From assembly GCA_029224185.1 (NCBI GenBank), contig CM055188.1:25267497-25331496 (forward strand): DNA of 64,000 nucleotides. Direction: 5' to 3'. Source of the DNA: Karalla daura (lineage: Eukaryota; Chordata; Actinopteri; Chaetodontiformes; Leiognathidae). Numbering within the stretch: position 1 is the first letter of the stretch; each line of letters opens with the position of its first letter. The notes under the pieces are model-generated. The model searched no databases. It had not been told where the DNA came from and saw nothing but the letters and a program-made list of their open reading frames with translations. A program made the position numbers and the translations under genes. Below, piece after piece: positions 27,250 through 43,286 of the stretch.

Positions 27250-29233
27250 ATCCAGTCAGTCGAAAAGCGCGCGCTGTTCGCCGAGCACGCTGCTTTTCGT
27301 TCCTGGCTGAAACCGTGGCCGTTTTTTGGCTTCAGTCGTGTCTGAATATAAACACAGTGAACTTGATTGTTCTCGTAAAAGACAGACTACAGACACAAAG
27401 AGTTGCTTCCTGCCAACTGGTTACGGGAGGTGACCCCTCGGGATGGTTTCTGTGGGTTATCGACGCTTTTCAGTAACTCCTTCCCTGTTGTGTTTGCATC
27501 AGTTTCGTGTCGTAATGTCTGAATATTTAACTGTATTTCATCTTAACATGGTCTAGTTAAGATATTTGGTAGAACTAATTCAGGGAACAAGGTTTCAGCT
27601 CAAATAATCCACTGTCACCATTTTCAATAAAAGAACCACAAATTTATATTTTTTTCTACTCATTCTTTCTCACCATCAGCTCCAACATTTAACCATGCTT
27701 TTATTTGTTTATTCTGAACTGAAACTGCCAATAAAAGACTGACTTCATTGTTCGGCTGTGTTACTCGACTTGGCCACTACTTCCTACTGTTTGCACAGTC
27801 GCAGATCACTCACATTAAAACAAACAAACTAATCAGGCGTTTCCCAGAGCAGCTCAAGCCATAAACGCACTGATAAGGTTTTAATAGTCACACGTGCACA
27901 GGTAGATATCTTTGGATTATGGCCTTTATCTCACGTGCCCAACGTTAACTTGCTGAATCACATTTGTTAGTAAACATTGTGGAGTACTTTTATGGAATAT
28001 CAACAGTTCCAAAGAAGCGGGAGTGGAAATGATGACTTGTGTTTTCTTTATGTTGTAAATCCGTCGACAAAATGCACGTCCATGACACTGCCGTTGAAGA
28101 GGTGTTTGCCGTGATACAGACTTTCTGCTTTGTCACGTAGATGAGTGACAGTTGTACAGTTCATTTTCACATGGAACAATAAATTCTCACAGGAATTTCC
28201 TGCTTGAGCCACTGAAATGTGACCAAGGGGAATATTTTCACTGGAACGTGAAAAGGATTCAACAAAAATCACAACGCAGAGACAACACGTTACATAATGT
28301 ACGTAATTACACGCATGCTCTTATGGTTTCACCCTACAATAGCACAAAACATAGCCAGAAGATTACATTCATAATAATACAAAGAATAATTATATATTTT
28401 ACTATATTGTACTCTCAATCATCCTGTGTAATCAATATATTGTTGTAACAATGAAATTTCCCCATTGTGGTACAATTAAAGGTCTTCTTTATGTTATTAT
28501 TCTTAAAATATAAAACATTTCGTACATCTATTCTGACTTGACTGTTTCGTAACTAAGCACAAACATCACTGAACTGAAAATGAACCCAGCAAACAATGTG
28601 TACAACAGACGGATCATTAAAAAATATTTCCAGGGAAAAACTGTGGTATGCATTAGCATCTGCTTCAGTGACTTTGTTAAATGCAAAATACGAGTTGAGA
28701 ACAAAAACAAATACTGAATGATTTGATTTAAGCAAATCCAGGGACATGAAAACCTCAAGTCAAACATGTAATCATGTACTTACTTTGGCATGAAACAGCA
28801 TTTTAAGTTCATATTAACATTTTGCAAAACAATGTACAATGAATGCAACACATCAGAAAGTCACTGCTGCAACATTATTGCAGAAAGATATGGGGATAAA
28901 GCAGCATCAAAACTGCTGCATATCCAGGTTTTCTACCTTGTTGTGAAGCAGTTGTGGAATATCTGTTTCTGAGAAAAGTTTTCTTCTCTGTGCTGTTCCA
29001 AGGAGCTTTTATATCTTTTCTTGTTGATGTTGTGCTTTCAAAGAGGTCAGCCCATCTTCCATCAGTCAGCTCCTGTTGACTTGCAGAGTTGGATTTCAAC
29101 CAACAACTTTGGGGTTTTGCAAAGATATGCATAAACACGCAGGTGTGTGTGAGTGCTTTCAATTCAACACCTGAACGTAGCCGAACTGAATCGAGAAGAA
29201 TTCAACGATGATCTGGTGATGTTTTCCAAAAAC
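27250..29233. other. Intergenic region between convergent hipk1 and RING gene
   Basis: The two genes converge here. I see no exon-like frames, only AT-rich sequence with several AATAAA motifs near its left end. Confidence 0.5.
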
Positions 29234-29879
29234 TTTATTATCTGATGTGCATCAAACAGTGGCACTTCACAGATGCTTAAAATTCACACATGTGTGTGTA
29301 CAAACATTGGCAACCTTCAGTCCTGTTTAATAAACTAAACAGAACCAAGATAAAGAGTTTACGCATAAGAATCCTTCATGTCAATGATCCAGAGGGTTTC
29401 TTATAGTACAAGGCCACAAGTTGGCAAATCAACATGACATAAATAATTTACACAATATACATTACATTATCAACAATGCACACAAAAGCAAAAAGAGACA
29501 TGCTTTAAATCAGAATCTCTTCATTTCAGAGCTCAGAGCTCTTCATTTCAAAGTAACTCCTTTAAAATAATAAAAAAAAATCTTTTAAAGAAGCCTTTTT
29601 TTTTGTATCACAGTTAAAACTTTGTTCACATTCGGTCAACAAGCTCCTCGAGTACACAAGATCTGTCCGGATTATGGCCTACCCTGTGCCATAACACGCG
29701 CACACACATATATACACACATATACACATACACACACACACACACAGTGGTGGAGATGCAGGGCTGCCTGAGACATGACGAACTCCTGGAGTCATGTGCT
29801 GCACATGTGCTGCTGCTCATCGGCTCCATTGATGGAGACCGTTGAGGATCGTTTTGTAGACGCGGCCACAGTTATGCTC
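29234..29879 (-). other. 3' UTR of the RING-finger gene
   Basis: Reads on the - strand from the stop codon at 29880-29882 to an AATAAA (complement of 29234-29239). It includes a CA/TA-rich microsatellite at about 29698-29746. Confidence 0.5.
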
Positions 29880-30386
29880 CTAACAGCGGCCCGTGCTGTG
29901 CGTCTGCAGCACCACACAGCTGAACAGTTTCTGGAGCACGGACAGGAACCCGGACTGTGTCGACGTAGGCCTGAAAAGCAGCGACAGATCTGTTCAGGAC
30001 CGGGTCGATGTCAACAGGTTCAACAGGCAGATCATCTACACTGCAGCAGATGTGTCCACTCACCGTGTGGAAGTGATCAGCTGGGCCTTGACGTTCTTCA
30101 AATCCTTCTCGCTCTCCTCCTTGGTTTCCAGGCCCAGGTCTGCGATCTGGTCCCAGATCTCTGTGTTGACCCACAGGGCGCCGGGCAGGGTGAGGCTGGC
30201 CCGGGTGCAGGTGATCCAGCGGCACAGAGGGCAGGACACGGTCCGGATGACCCCGCTCATCCGGGACAGTTTCTCCAGGCAGACCGCACAGAACGTGTGG
30301 TTGCAGTGGAGGACCCGGGGGATCCTTTCGCTGCGAGAGTATTCGTGGCAGCACACGATGCATTCGAGAGCCTCGTTCAGGATCAT
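29880..30386 (-). CDS. Small RING-finger (C3HC4) protein, probable E3 ubiquitin ligase
   Basis: Two coding exons on the - strand, 30064-30386 and 29880-29970, give 137 aa. The start MILNEALECIVCCHEY follows a splice acceptor at 30432. Ring residues are C9, C12, C28, H30, C33, C36, C52 and C55, the C3HC4 spacing of RING-HC E3 ligases that recruit an E2 to substrates. After the ring come an acidic/basic helical stretch (TKEESEKDLKNVKAQLIT) and, from the second exon, a short hydrophobic cysteine-containing tail (FLSVLQKLFSCVVLQTHS) ending GRC. No full transmembrane span is evident. Human 1p36 carries RNF223 near UBE2J2, but the similarity I can see is limited to the ring, so I do not assign orthology. 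Without splicing, the frame runs into a stop just past the donor. Confidence 0.75.
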
Positions 30387-30560
30387 GATGACTAGACGAT
30401 GTGGACTGAGAGTGGAGAATAATCCAGATCTCCTGAAGCACACAATAAGATACAAACTTAGTTGTAGTCGGTCAAAAAACACGTACAGAAAAAGAAACTC
30501 GAATCAGAAAGACTCAAAATTAAGAGGAGATGCTGCTCCATTCAACAGAACAATACTTAC

Positions 30561-30680
30561 TTTCAGGATTGAGTAAGTCCCTATGTTTAGGAAGATGTGG
30601 CTGCAGAAGTTGCTTGTTTGCTGCTCCTGCTGCTGCTGATAGTGTGTGCTCTGCTGGCCTCGCCTCGGCTCTTAAAGGCG
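30561..30680 (-). promoter_or_regulatory. RING gene first exon and core promoter
   Basis: On the - strand a splice donor (CTGAAA|gtaagt) ends a non-coding exon at 30561. A TATA-like 'ctttaag' is the complement of 30671-30677, which puts the start site near 30645. The proximal sequence is GC-rich. Confidence 0.45.
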
Positions 30681-30920
30681 CCCGCTGACATGACATCTCG
30701 TCATCTGCAGATAGTTCAGTTCCATGGAAGCACCGCCCTCAGGTAAACAATGGCCTCTGAAATTCCACTGTAAGGTGAGCGCAAACTCCAGCATGTGCAG
30801 CTGTGCCATTTAATTATTGTCAACCTTTGAAACTTTTACAGCCAACTAAAATTTATACACCAGGAGATACGAGCTGGATACAACAAACGTTTTTCGAAAA
30901 TGTCCTGCCAAGCAGGGTAC

Positions 30921-32481
30921 TTTATTTGCATTTACTATGAAAACATACAATGTCACACAAGATTAACTGAAGCATGGAAATTTGGGAATTTGCAGAATAA
31001 TCACACAAACCCACTCCCACCATGAGCCGAAAAGAGAGCAACAGAATCTCTTGTCTTCAGACCATCTGTCTGCTAAAACATTAGATACACAGTTGAACCA
31101 TCTTTACTAAAAAAAGCGATGCACAACAGTAAATTATCAGCGATTCATTGAGGCAGGGCCATAGCCCGACCTGCTTCCATCAGAACTGTGATGGGACAAG
31201 CCGAGGCTGCTTCTATAAATAGAACGAAATGCAAGATAAAATTATCAAAAATAAAATGTACAGAAATAAAGAGTCAGATCTGTTTGTGTCTCCTCACTTG
31301 GACCTATATAGAGTGATGCTATACTGGTCAACTAAAGTCAAATTCAAAGAGGGTACAGGTCTCGTTTCTGTGCGGACACCGGGATCAAAGCTTGGCTCAT
31401 GGGTTGACGGGGCAGAACGTCGGACCTCGCGTCCGTCTCCGAGCGCACATCACAGACTCTTGCAGACTGTGTTTTTGGTTCGACTGTGTTTCCTCCACAC
31501 ATGGGGAGAAACATAGATACAAGTTAATTTTGCCAATATTCTCATCTAGGGACGCTGCTATTATTCAATATGTCCAAAAAAAAAAAAAAAAACATAAAAA
31601 AATTAAAAATATTTAAAAAAAAGACTCCTACAATTTCGATACAGCATATGCCTCTATGCTTGCTTGTGCACCTCAACAGCCATATGTGTGGCACTTGGCA
31701 TTCACTAACTTCAGCAGGTGAACATGTTGTATAAGAAAAAAGGCAGAGAAACCGGTTCTCGCACTATCGCCTGAGGAAACAAAACCTGAAGCCCTGACAA
31801 AAAAAAAAGGCTCAGAAAAAAAAGAACATCCAATTAAGTCGAGGTTGCTTAAATGCAAATAACAGAACTTGATAACCACAGACCAGGTGACTGTGATGCA
31901 TCTTGCCTAAAAACTGAAGTGTCACAGCCAAGGACTCCTGGTGCTCGTCAACAGACTGGAGCTAACTCTCAGATAGGATCGTGGAGTTGATATCCGCAAC
32001 AAGCCAGTGCACAGGGACATTTGCACATTTCTGAAGAAATAGTTGTTATGACTCGATTACTGAACTGTATTTCTCAAGATGACTGTGGAGGAGGTGATCT
32101 TTACTTCCTCTCTGTCCAGCTTTTTTGTAGATTTTGAAAAAAAACTAAATTACAACCAGCCTCCAGCAGGGGGCAACAGAATGCGACCCCACTCCTCACA
32201 CTCCCACAACCCATGAGCCAAACTGTTTCCTACAGCTGACATAAACCACTGAAGCACAGAGTGGATTCACAACCGTTTTAAGAAGCTCCTCGGGTGGTGG
32301 TAGTGGTGGTGGTGGTGGTGTTGGTGGTGGTGGTGGTTGCAGTGGTGGTGGTCATGAGTGGGGGATTTAACCCAAGACTGAACAACCCACCCCCACAGTG
32401 TTTTTTTCTTTTTTTTAATAGAACGTGGAGTCCACCGGCAGGCTCGTCTGCCCGTCAGTCGCCCTGCAGCGGTGGCTCCAC
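30921..32481 (-). other. ube2j2: 3' UTR of ube2j2
   Basis: - strand sequence from the ube2j2 stop to an AATAAA (complement of 30921-30926). It contains a GGT/GTG trinucleotide tract (32293-32352, reading CAC/ACC on the mRNA strand) and A/T runs near 31570-31620. A small poly-His frame here is a by-product of that tract. Confidence 0.5.
32293..32352 (+). repeat. GGT trinucleotide microsatellite
   Basis: Imperfect GGT/GTG repeat within the presumed ube2j2 3' UTR. Confidence 0.9.
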
Positions 32482-35400
32482 TCACTCCTGGGCTATGCTC
32501 CTCAGCACGTACTTCACCGTGTAGGCAAACGCCGCAAAGCCTACGATCACAAAGAGGTTGGCCAGAGCGCCGCCTAGAAGTCCATGGTTGCGATTGGGCT
32601 GCTGCTGCTGCTGCAGGCCAGGGGCCGGGTTAGCGCCCCCGAGAGGGACGGGTCCTCCGTTGAGGGCCGGGAGGCCGTAGTGGGCGTGCTGAGTGTCTCC
32701 GTCAGGTACCACGTCGGGTAAGGGGAGCGGCTGAGTGCGGGCGCTTAATTCCTCCTGGGCCTTCTGCTTCTGCTTCATCTCCTGTGAGAGGAGCAGAGGA
32801 GGAGGGACTTCAGATAGCAGCAGGACAGTAGCATCTTAACCACGATAAAGATTTGTACTCAAAACGAGGGAAATGACAGAATTTCTTGAAATAAGATTTT
32901 CTTGATTTCAGATTAGAGTGAGAAGTTGAACACTTACGATGAGAAAATAACCATTAAAACAAGATAATCTAAATAAGTTATTTCAATGCTGGTGAGGGCC
33001 AAATCATCTGTAGCAGTGTGGGTGGAAGGAGGTATTGCACAATACGTACATCGACCACGTCAGGAAACAGCTCACAGAACACTTTGTCCTTGAGGTTGAA
33101 GGCCAGGCTTTGGGCTGACAGCTGTCTTTTCTAGAGGGAGTGAACAAATAAAAATGCATATTAAGTGTTTGGAGCATCACGGGTCGTCTATTGGGGCATT
33201 GTTGCAGTTATTGGTACGAACGCACTGTGTAGTCGGAGGTCTCTATGCTGCCGAGGGTCGGTCCCTTCTCCACCATGAAGCTGAGCAAACCCGTGAGGAT
33301 GGTGGAGACGGACCACGCAGGGTTCCATGTGTCTGGATGGAAGTCTGTGATGGACAAACATAACCTGTGGAGAAACAAACAAAAACAAAAGTTACCGTGG
33401 CGTTGCACAATAATTACTGTCATCTACATTTAAGTTTAGCAGTTTAGCACCCAGACCCACAGACTTACATAGAAAACATTCACATTACATCACAAAAGAG
33501 TGCAACAATAGACACTGCTCTACAATCTCCAGACTACCAAGGGATGAGCGAGCAGTAATCTACGCAGTAGGACAACTGCAGAGTTTCTAGGAAATACCAG
33601 AAGGAGAAGTGTGAGGAAAGGGATGAGTTATGCCACTTCAGATGTGATATAAAAACTGAGACAAAAAGTCTTGAATGTGAATCTTACCTTGTATTACACT
33701 TGAATCTTCCATTAGGTGTTATCATGTAGATGCTTGGTGGTTTGAAAGGAAATTCCCGAGGAAATATCAGTTTTCCATGATAATATCCTCCTACGGAAAA
33801 TAGTTTGCACATCAGATACCAGTAAGACTAGCATGGCTCACCAGACTGGCAGGAATCAACTTGTCAAGATATGCCAGTGAGCCAAGACTGTAATCAGAAT
33901 GCGTCTCTGTTAACTGCAGGTAGGTTATACCTTCATACGGCGTTTTCTCAGGACCTCTAACTACGTAGTGCCTAGACAAAACAAGGAAAATTTCCATTAG
34001 TGACTGCTAGCGATCAAGGGAACTACAGGAAAAGATTTGTATGTTATTTCTCCATTCTCTATTATTAGTGTGCTAAAATCAAACTAGTCAATAAACTCCA
34101 AAAATTTCATAACCTTTAATAACCCTTTCAACTATCTGTTTAATTATTTTTCCCACTTTTTCCCAGATTTTCTCCTCTGAATTTTATTTCTCTACTTTTT
34201 TAATATCTGGACGTAGCAAGTTTTCCAAACTCTAAGGACACACAATTTATGAGGTAACAGATTATTATTATATTATATTATTTTTGTCTTGTGCTGCTCC
34301 CTCAACCCCGCATGACAGATGATCATGAAAGTGATTAATGTGTCACTGAAAGAGAAAATATCAATGGATGTATTGATGCTGTGGAGGATTGTGTGATTTA
34401 ACCTGGATGTCACTAAGAAATATGTAAGTCACTCTGAATTCTGCAATTGCAATACAAACATCCTTGTTCCAGGGAATCAAGCACACAAAAGGATTAAGTT
34501 TTGACACGGCCTCTCGACTCACATGTCACAGTCTACAGCAGGAATAAAAACATACCTACAGTATGAGTAACTAAAACCTAAGTAAATAAAAACTGAACTG
34601 TTGAGCAAATACTATGTCAGACACAAATGAATGACATTTATTGTTTTCACATACCAAACAAAAAAAGGGATTTATACAACAATTTATTTGACCCTTCCTT
34701 GGAACAAGCTATCTTAATATTTATTGATTTACTGACACCTTATCACAACTCATAAGTCACATGCCTCAACCACTGAAACAAAACTAAGTCTGAAATCACA
34801 CACTCATTCATGACTCAGGACTACAAAGACACAAAAACCTCCTCTAGTGATGCTGGTGGGATTCAAAATAAGCTAAGATGTGTGTGCAAACTAGTTGCAC
34901 AACACCTATAGAGAATTTTGTTGCAGTGTGTTGTTTTCTGCACCGATTACAGGAACGAGGGTTGAATCAAGTTGGCAGAATCTGCCACTTTTGAGTGTGT
35001 GGGCTTGGATCTGCCTGTGCTGGTAACTAAACCCTGTTCCCGCTATATGAAAAACAGGATCCAGCAGAGGCTCATGGTGACACATACTGACACTCATGGC
35101 AGGATTCCAGCATGAAACTGTGTATTTTGGTGATAAATCTGTGTCATGCTCAACATATATTCCCGAATTTATAAAAATGTCTCCTGTAATTTGATTCAAC
35201 CTCAGGACACACACATCTGATTGTAACTTAGGGTCTCCAATTCTTTCTGATCTTTTTGGGGCTATGGGAGCAAATTGGAAAATCCATAGTAAACACACAT
35301 GGACATAGGGAGCAAAGGCAAACTCCAGGAGATAACAATGAGATACAGGATGAAATAGCTTTCAGTAATCATTTTAACACTACAACATGGTGTGCTCACA

Positions 35401-35628
35401 ATATTGTCCACTATAGAGTGAGTGATTTCAGACACAGCCACTGTCTTGGTGATGAGATTTCTGGCTGTGGGTTTTCACGAGGATTTTACAAGCTCACCAT
35501 TCGAGGATGTTGGAGGGGAGAGGTTCTGCACAGATGTAAGGCACAGGGTCTTTCTTTATCCTGAGGTAATCCTGCTTAAGTCGCTGAGTGGCTGTGGTTG
35601 GTGCTCTCTTATTCCCGTTGTTGTTCAT
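32482..35628 (-). CDS. ube2j2: Ubiquitin-conjugating enzyme E2 J2
   Basis: Coding exons on the - strand in order: 35498-35628, 33931-33971, 33688-33790, 33226-33364, 33050-33130, 32482-32781. They total 795 nt (264 aa; human about 259). UBE2J2 is a tail-anchored endoplasmic-reticulum E2 of the Ubc6 family that passes ubiquitin to E3s in ER-associated degradation. Visible are the N-terminal segment RAPTTATQRLKQDYLRIKKD, the UBC fold with catalytic Cys94 in RLCLSITDFHPDTWNP, a Pro/Gln-rich linker, and the C-terminal membrane anchor LANLFVIVGFAAFAYTV followed by KYVLRSIAQE, identical in character to mammalian UBE2J2. The ATG directly follows a splice acceptor, so the 5' UTR is on a separate exon, probably the one ending at 39477. 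Confidence 0.96.
35190..35330 (-). repeat. SINE-like fragment, reverse orientation
   Basis: Read on the - strand this carries 'cctggagtttgcctttgctc', then 'gaattggagaccctaagtta', in the order of the common fish SINE also seen at 3420-3690. It lies in the first ube2j2 intron, just upstream of the coding start exon. Confidence 0.5.
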
Positions 35629-39476
<3,848 letters not shown>

Positions 39477-39640
39477 CTCTCCAGAGACCCCAGTGAAAAC
39501 AGGTATTCGTGGCAAGACACGAAATACGGTTGTTGTTTCTGTTGTCAAGCCCCAGAGCGATGAGACGACGGAACCAACGTAGCCTTAGCTTCGGCGTCAG
39601 CAGCAGGAAAAGTGACGCTTCCGGTTTATCTTCTTCGCGT
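39477..39640 (-). promoter_or_regulatory. ube2j2: Probable ube2j2 non-coding first exon and promoter
   Basis: On the - strand a consensus donor (GGAGAG|gtatgt) ends at 39477. The preceding sequence (to about 39620) is relatively GC/CpG-rich, lacks an ATG, and fits a TATA-less housekeeping promoter. The start site is not resolved. Confidence 0.45.
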
Positions 39641-42600
39641 GTTTCTCACAGTGGTTGTGGTAATAACCTACAGATAGCATTACTGACACCAGGACATCTC
39701 GGTTATTGCACCTCGGTTTTCATGTCTCAGTAAATAACATTTTTACGAAGAGGAATTATTATTATTATTATTCTCTTCTCAGTCCCACAGTTTTGCTTAA
39801 GAGAAGCTTTATTGGTTATATTTGATTATGTTGGAGCTTAGAGTTTTGAGTCTCTTCTGATTCTTACTTTTATTTCCTATCTATCTATCTATCATCCATC
39901 CATTCATCCATCTATCCACCTACGAGACTTTGTTCCTATCAGTTGTGCCACAGACTCTACATTTTACAGATATTGAATCATTTCAGAGATTTGGTGATTA
40001 GGTCACAAGTCCTTGTGTGTAAAAGTGGTCTACTTGGAACAGAGCTGGGTGTATTGTAATCAGGAAAAACCTGTTAATTTGACTCCATTACACGTTTGAG
40101 GTCAAGGAGTCTGTCAGTGAGGTAGCTTCAAAATGAAATCAGAGAGTTGATTTTGTGCATCTTCTGGCCAGGAAATAGATCCTCACTGCCCCAGTCATAT
40201 GGAGATAATGGTTCACTGCTACAGGTTAGTCAGCCTCTGTATTGTCTGAACCAGTTTGGTTTGCATTTCCAGAAGTAAGTCAGACTAGTTTCCAGTTTGA
40301 CTTGATCAAAACTGTCTCTGTCATTGCTTCATCACATAAATCTAATGTGCGGAATCTCTCTGTAATGCACAGTGCAGTTTATGCAGTTATACTGCTCATT
40401 CACTGCACGCTCTACAGACAGACCGGTACAGGTGGTGGACCCACTAATAGCTTCTGGATCCAGTCTACCTGAAAAGCAGCCACATGGTGAGGAAAGGTGT
40501 TCTTGATGTGTTGTTGCATTTCATTTCATTTAAAGCATTGCTACTTCTACACTGTAAATGTAAACATTACCAGAACCAACTGTCTATTCCAACCCCCCAT
40601 AGGAAATTTGTGTATATTGGAGATGAAACAATGCACACAAGGCAGTGCACAGGGAGAAGTCCTCCTCTTGGATTTTGTCCTTTGGTTTCTTCAATTCATT
40701 TCTTTGCTTTTAACACCTTTATTATGTTTTATATTGTATATCTAAGTATTTACAGTGTTCTTATTCTTACTGTGTCGCCATATATAATTATATGCAAACA
40801 TAGTGACATTAAAGGTTTCTTGCCTCTTGAGCCAGGTGGTCCCTGAACAAGCTGCCAATCCACAATCAGACCTCAGACCTCGAGTGGAGGATTACATTCA
40901 TAGCAATAACTTTGAACCTTAATCTTAAACTGGGGAAGGTGTGCACTTTCAGTCTTGAGCACCTCCTTGCTCACTGCCCACTGGGTAAGCATGTGAAATA
41001 TTAAATGTTCAGTGTTGGTCTGACTGAGTTTTATTCCTTTAACTCTCCAGATAGATAGGTAGGTAGGTAGGTAGGTAGGTAGAAAATTGAGGTACCCCCC
41101 ACAAATTTCTTAGCTACACAAAAAATTCACTATCATATTTTGTGCTATGAGATACATGGTTTATTGATAATTTCAGATATTTGAGATTAATGCAATAAAT
41201 CTATACATAAAAACAAATGAGGCTCTTAACTGATAAAAAACATTAACTCATCATAGAGAGTGCAATCAAGCATGGGTCTTTTTTAAAATATCTTATTGAT
41301 CTTATTAAGATATAATATATAAATAAGATCTTATTTGTAAAAAAAAAAAAGTTAAAAAAGTTCCAGTATTTTCATCAGGGTTATCAGAATTGGGCCTGGA
41401 AATAACACATTTTGGGAGGCATTGAATATTGTAAACATTTTCCTTACAGGGAGGATCTACCAAATATATCCACACATATTCGGATTTTACTGTCATACCC
41501 TTATCAAAGGTTCTTTACAAGTTTTTCCATGTATTCTCAGAAATCTTGAAGATTCTTATTTACACATCTCTTGTGAAGTCCACAGCTATGTGCAAGTGCA
41601 GTACTGAATTGTTAGTATTTTACAAACACAACACAATTAGGAATCTTGTTCAAACATAACTTCAAGACCAACGGAGAACAAATACAAGCTTGTTATGAAA
41701 TAACTTGAACTATTATCTATTGGGTTTTAACCGTTTTGTTCACCTGCAGCATTCATTCCCCAGCATGAAAGTGTCTTTTTTTTAAAAAAATCTTTTTCTT
41801 TTTTTAAGGGCCCATGGCCACGTTCCTCTTGTCTCCCAAGAACCAGAAGAGGGGTTAGGGGAGGTGGTCATCAGTGGTCAGGGTGAGATCTTGCAGCAGC
41901 TGAACTGTAAGCTCCTCCTCCTCAGCTTCTCGGGCTGGAGAGACGCGAGGAGAGAAAACTCGCGAAAGACGTCAGCACCGGAGATGTCACCTGCAACAGG
42001 GACATTGGGACATTGGTGTTCTTTTCTGTTCTTTTGTTTTTGGTTTTTACCACTAAGGAAGAAAAAGCGAAAGCAGATCAACCTCTGCAAGAAAGAAAGA
42101 GCAAAGCACCCAATCCTTTGAGATGGAATATCTAGTTCGGTGGGAGAGAAATTAATATACAAGGTACTACTACACAACGTATTATATTTACTTCTATATT
42201 TACTTCATATCAATTTTGTGGTGGGATCATGCTTGTCAAAGCTTAGATTTAGAAAGAGAGAGGACAGGAAATTGTAGGGAAAGAGCGGTGAATATCCTGT
42301 ACCAAACCCTCCGTCATCATCCTGGGATCCGTCTTCCTCTCCTGTGCATGATTTATTTCGATGCACATCCTCAAAACTGTCCTTCATATTTCATTTTTGC
42401 TAAGTGTGTTGAAACATACTTACCCCATGTTGTGTGAGTTAGTATCTAGGGCATCTTCTCATCTCTATGAACCTTGTTTCTCCCCGACAGACAGAAAAGT
42501 TTCCCCAACATCAAGAAAACGCCAAAAAATTTCCCCAGTGCTTGTGTGAGTGTATGTTCACACAACAAGGAGCGTCACAAACAAGACACCTCCAAGGAAA

Positions 42601-43286
42601 CAACCAGCAGAGCAGAGAGAAATAGAGCCTAACACCGATCCCCTAACAAGACGGCCCAGGATGCTTCACTCACTCTATCCCGAACATCCTTGGGTTTAAC
42701 TCTCCTGCTGCCCATGGTAACCCCTGTGGTAACAGAAGCAATGATATGTCAGTCAGTGTTTATTTCTTTACGTGGACATGTGATGTTTGCCTTCAACGTA
42801 AAGTGAAGAATTAGACATTTCTGGAACATTTTCAGTGATGGTATAAAAATGCTTGTGAGACAACATCAACGTCTATTACACTGGGGACACTGAATTATTC
42901 AAGGCGCAGTGTTGCTGCTGCGGGACCCTCTGAATGTGTTGACTTCAACCTATCCGTCCGGAGACGTAGTGTACACCTTATTATCATGAATGAAAGTATT
43001 TCATTGCTTTGAATAATCCAAGTGGTGCCCAAAAATATTTGTTATAGGCCAAAAGATACACCAGACCAGATAAAAAAAAAGAAAAACAAAAAGCATTCTC
43101 CCAACATCTCTGCATTGCTATAAATCTTCAGGTTAACATTTTATCAATTGTGCCACTACTGTCTGTAGGCCTTCTCAGAGACATTGCTGTGATATTGAGA
43201 GAATGTGGTGTAGAAGATATGAGACAAGAAACAGAAATGAGAGCAACAAGCAGGAAGCAGGGTTAGTTCATCAATAGCTTCTCAGT
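39641..43286. other. Intergenic region between ube2j2 and acap3
   Basis: No secure gene. It holds short tetranucleotide repeats (TATC near 39879-39893, TAGG near 41052-41079). A short exon-like frame on the - strand at 41855-41934 is listed under findings. Confidence 0.45.

Noticed and set aside
29775..30395. 206-codon + strand frame
   Set aside because: Lies antisense to the RING-finger exons, which have correct splice sites and a canonical C3HC4 pattern; the + frame shows no domain.
30153..30576. Long + strand frame overlapping the RING gene
   Set aside because: Another antisense shadow, open only because of codon bias on the opposite strand.
32267..32485. His-rich - strand frame
   Set aside because: Translation of the GGT/CCA microsatellite in the ube2j2 3' UTR.
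41864..42121. 85-codon + strand frame with a hydrophobic stretch
   Set aside because: Antisense to the orphan exon-like frame; the Phe/Leu-rich part arises from T-rich low-complexity DNA.
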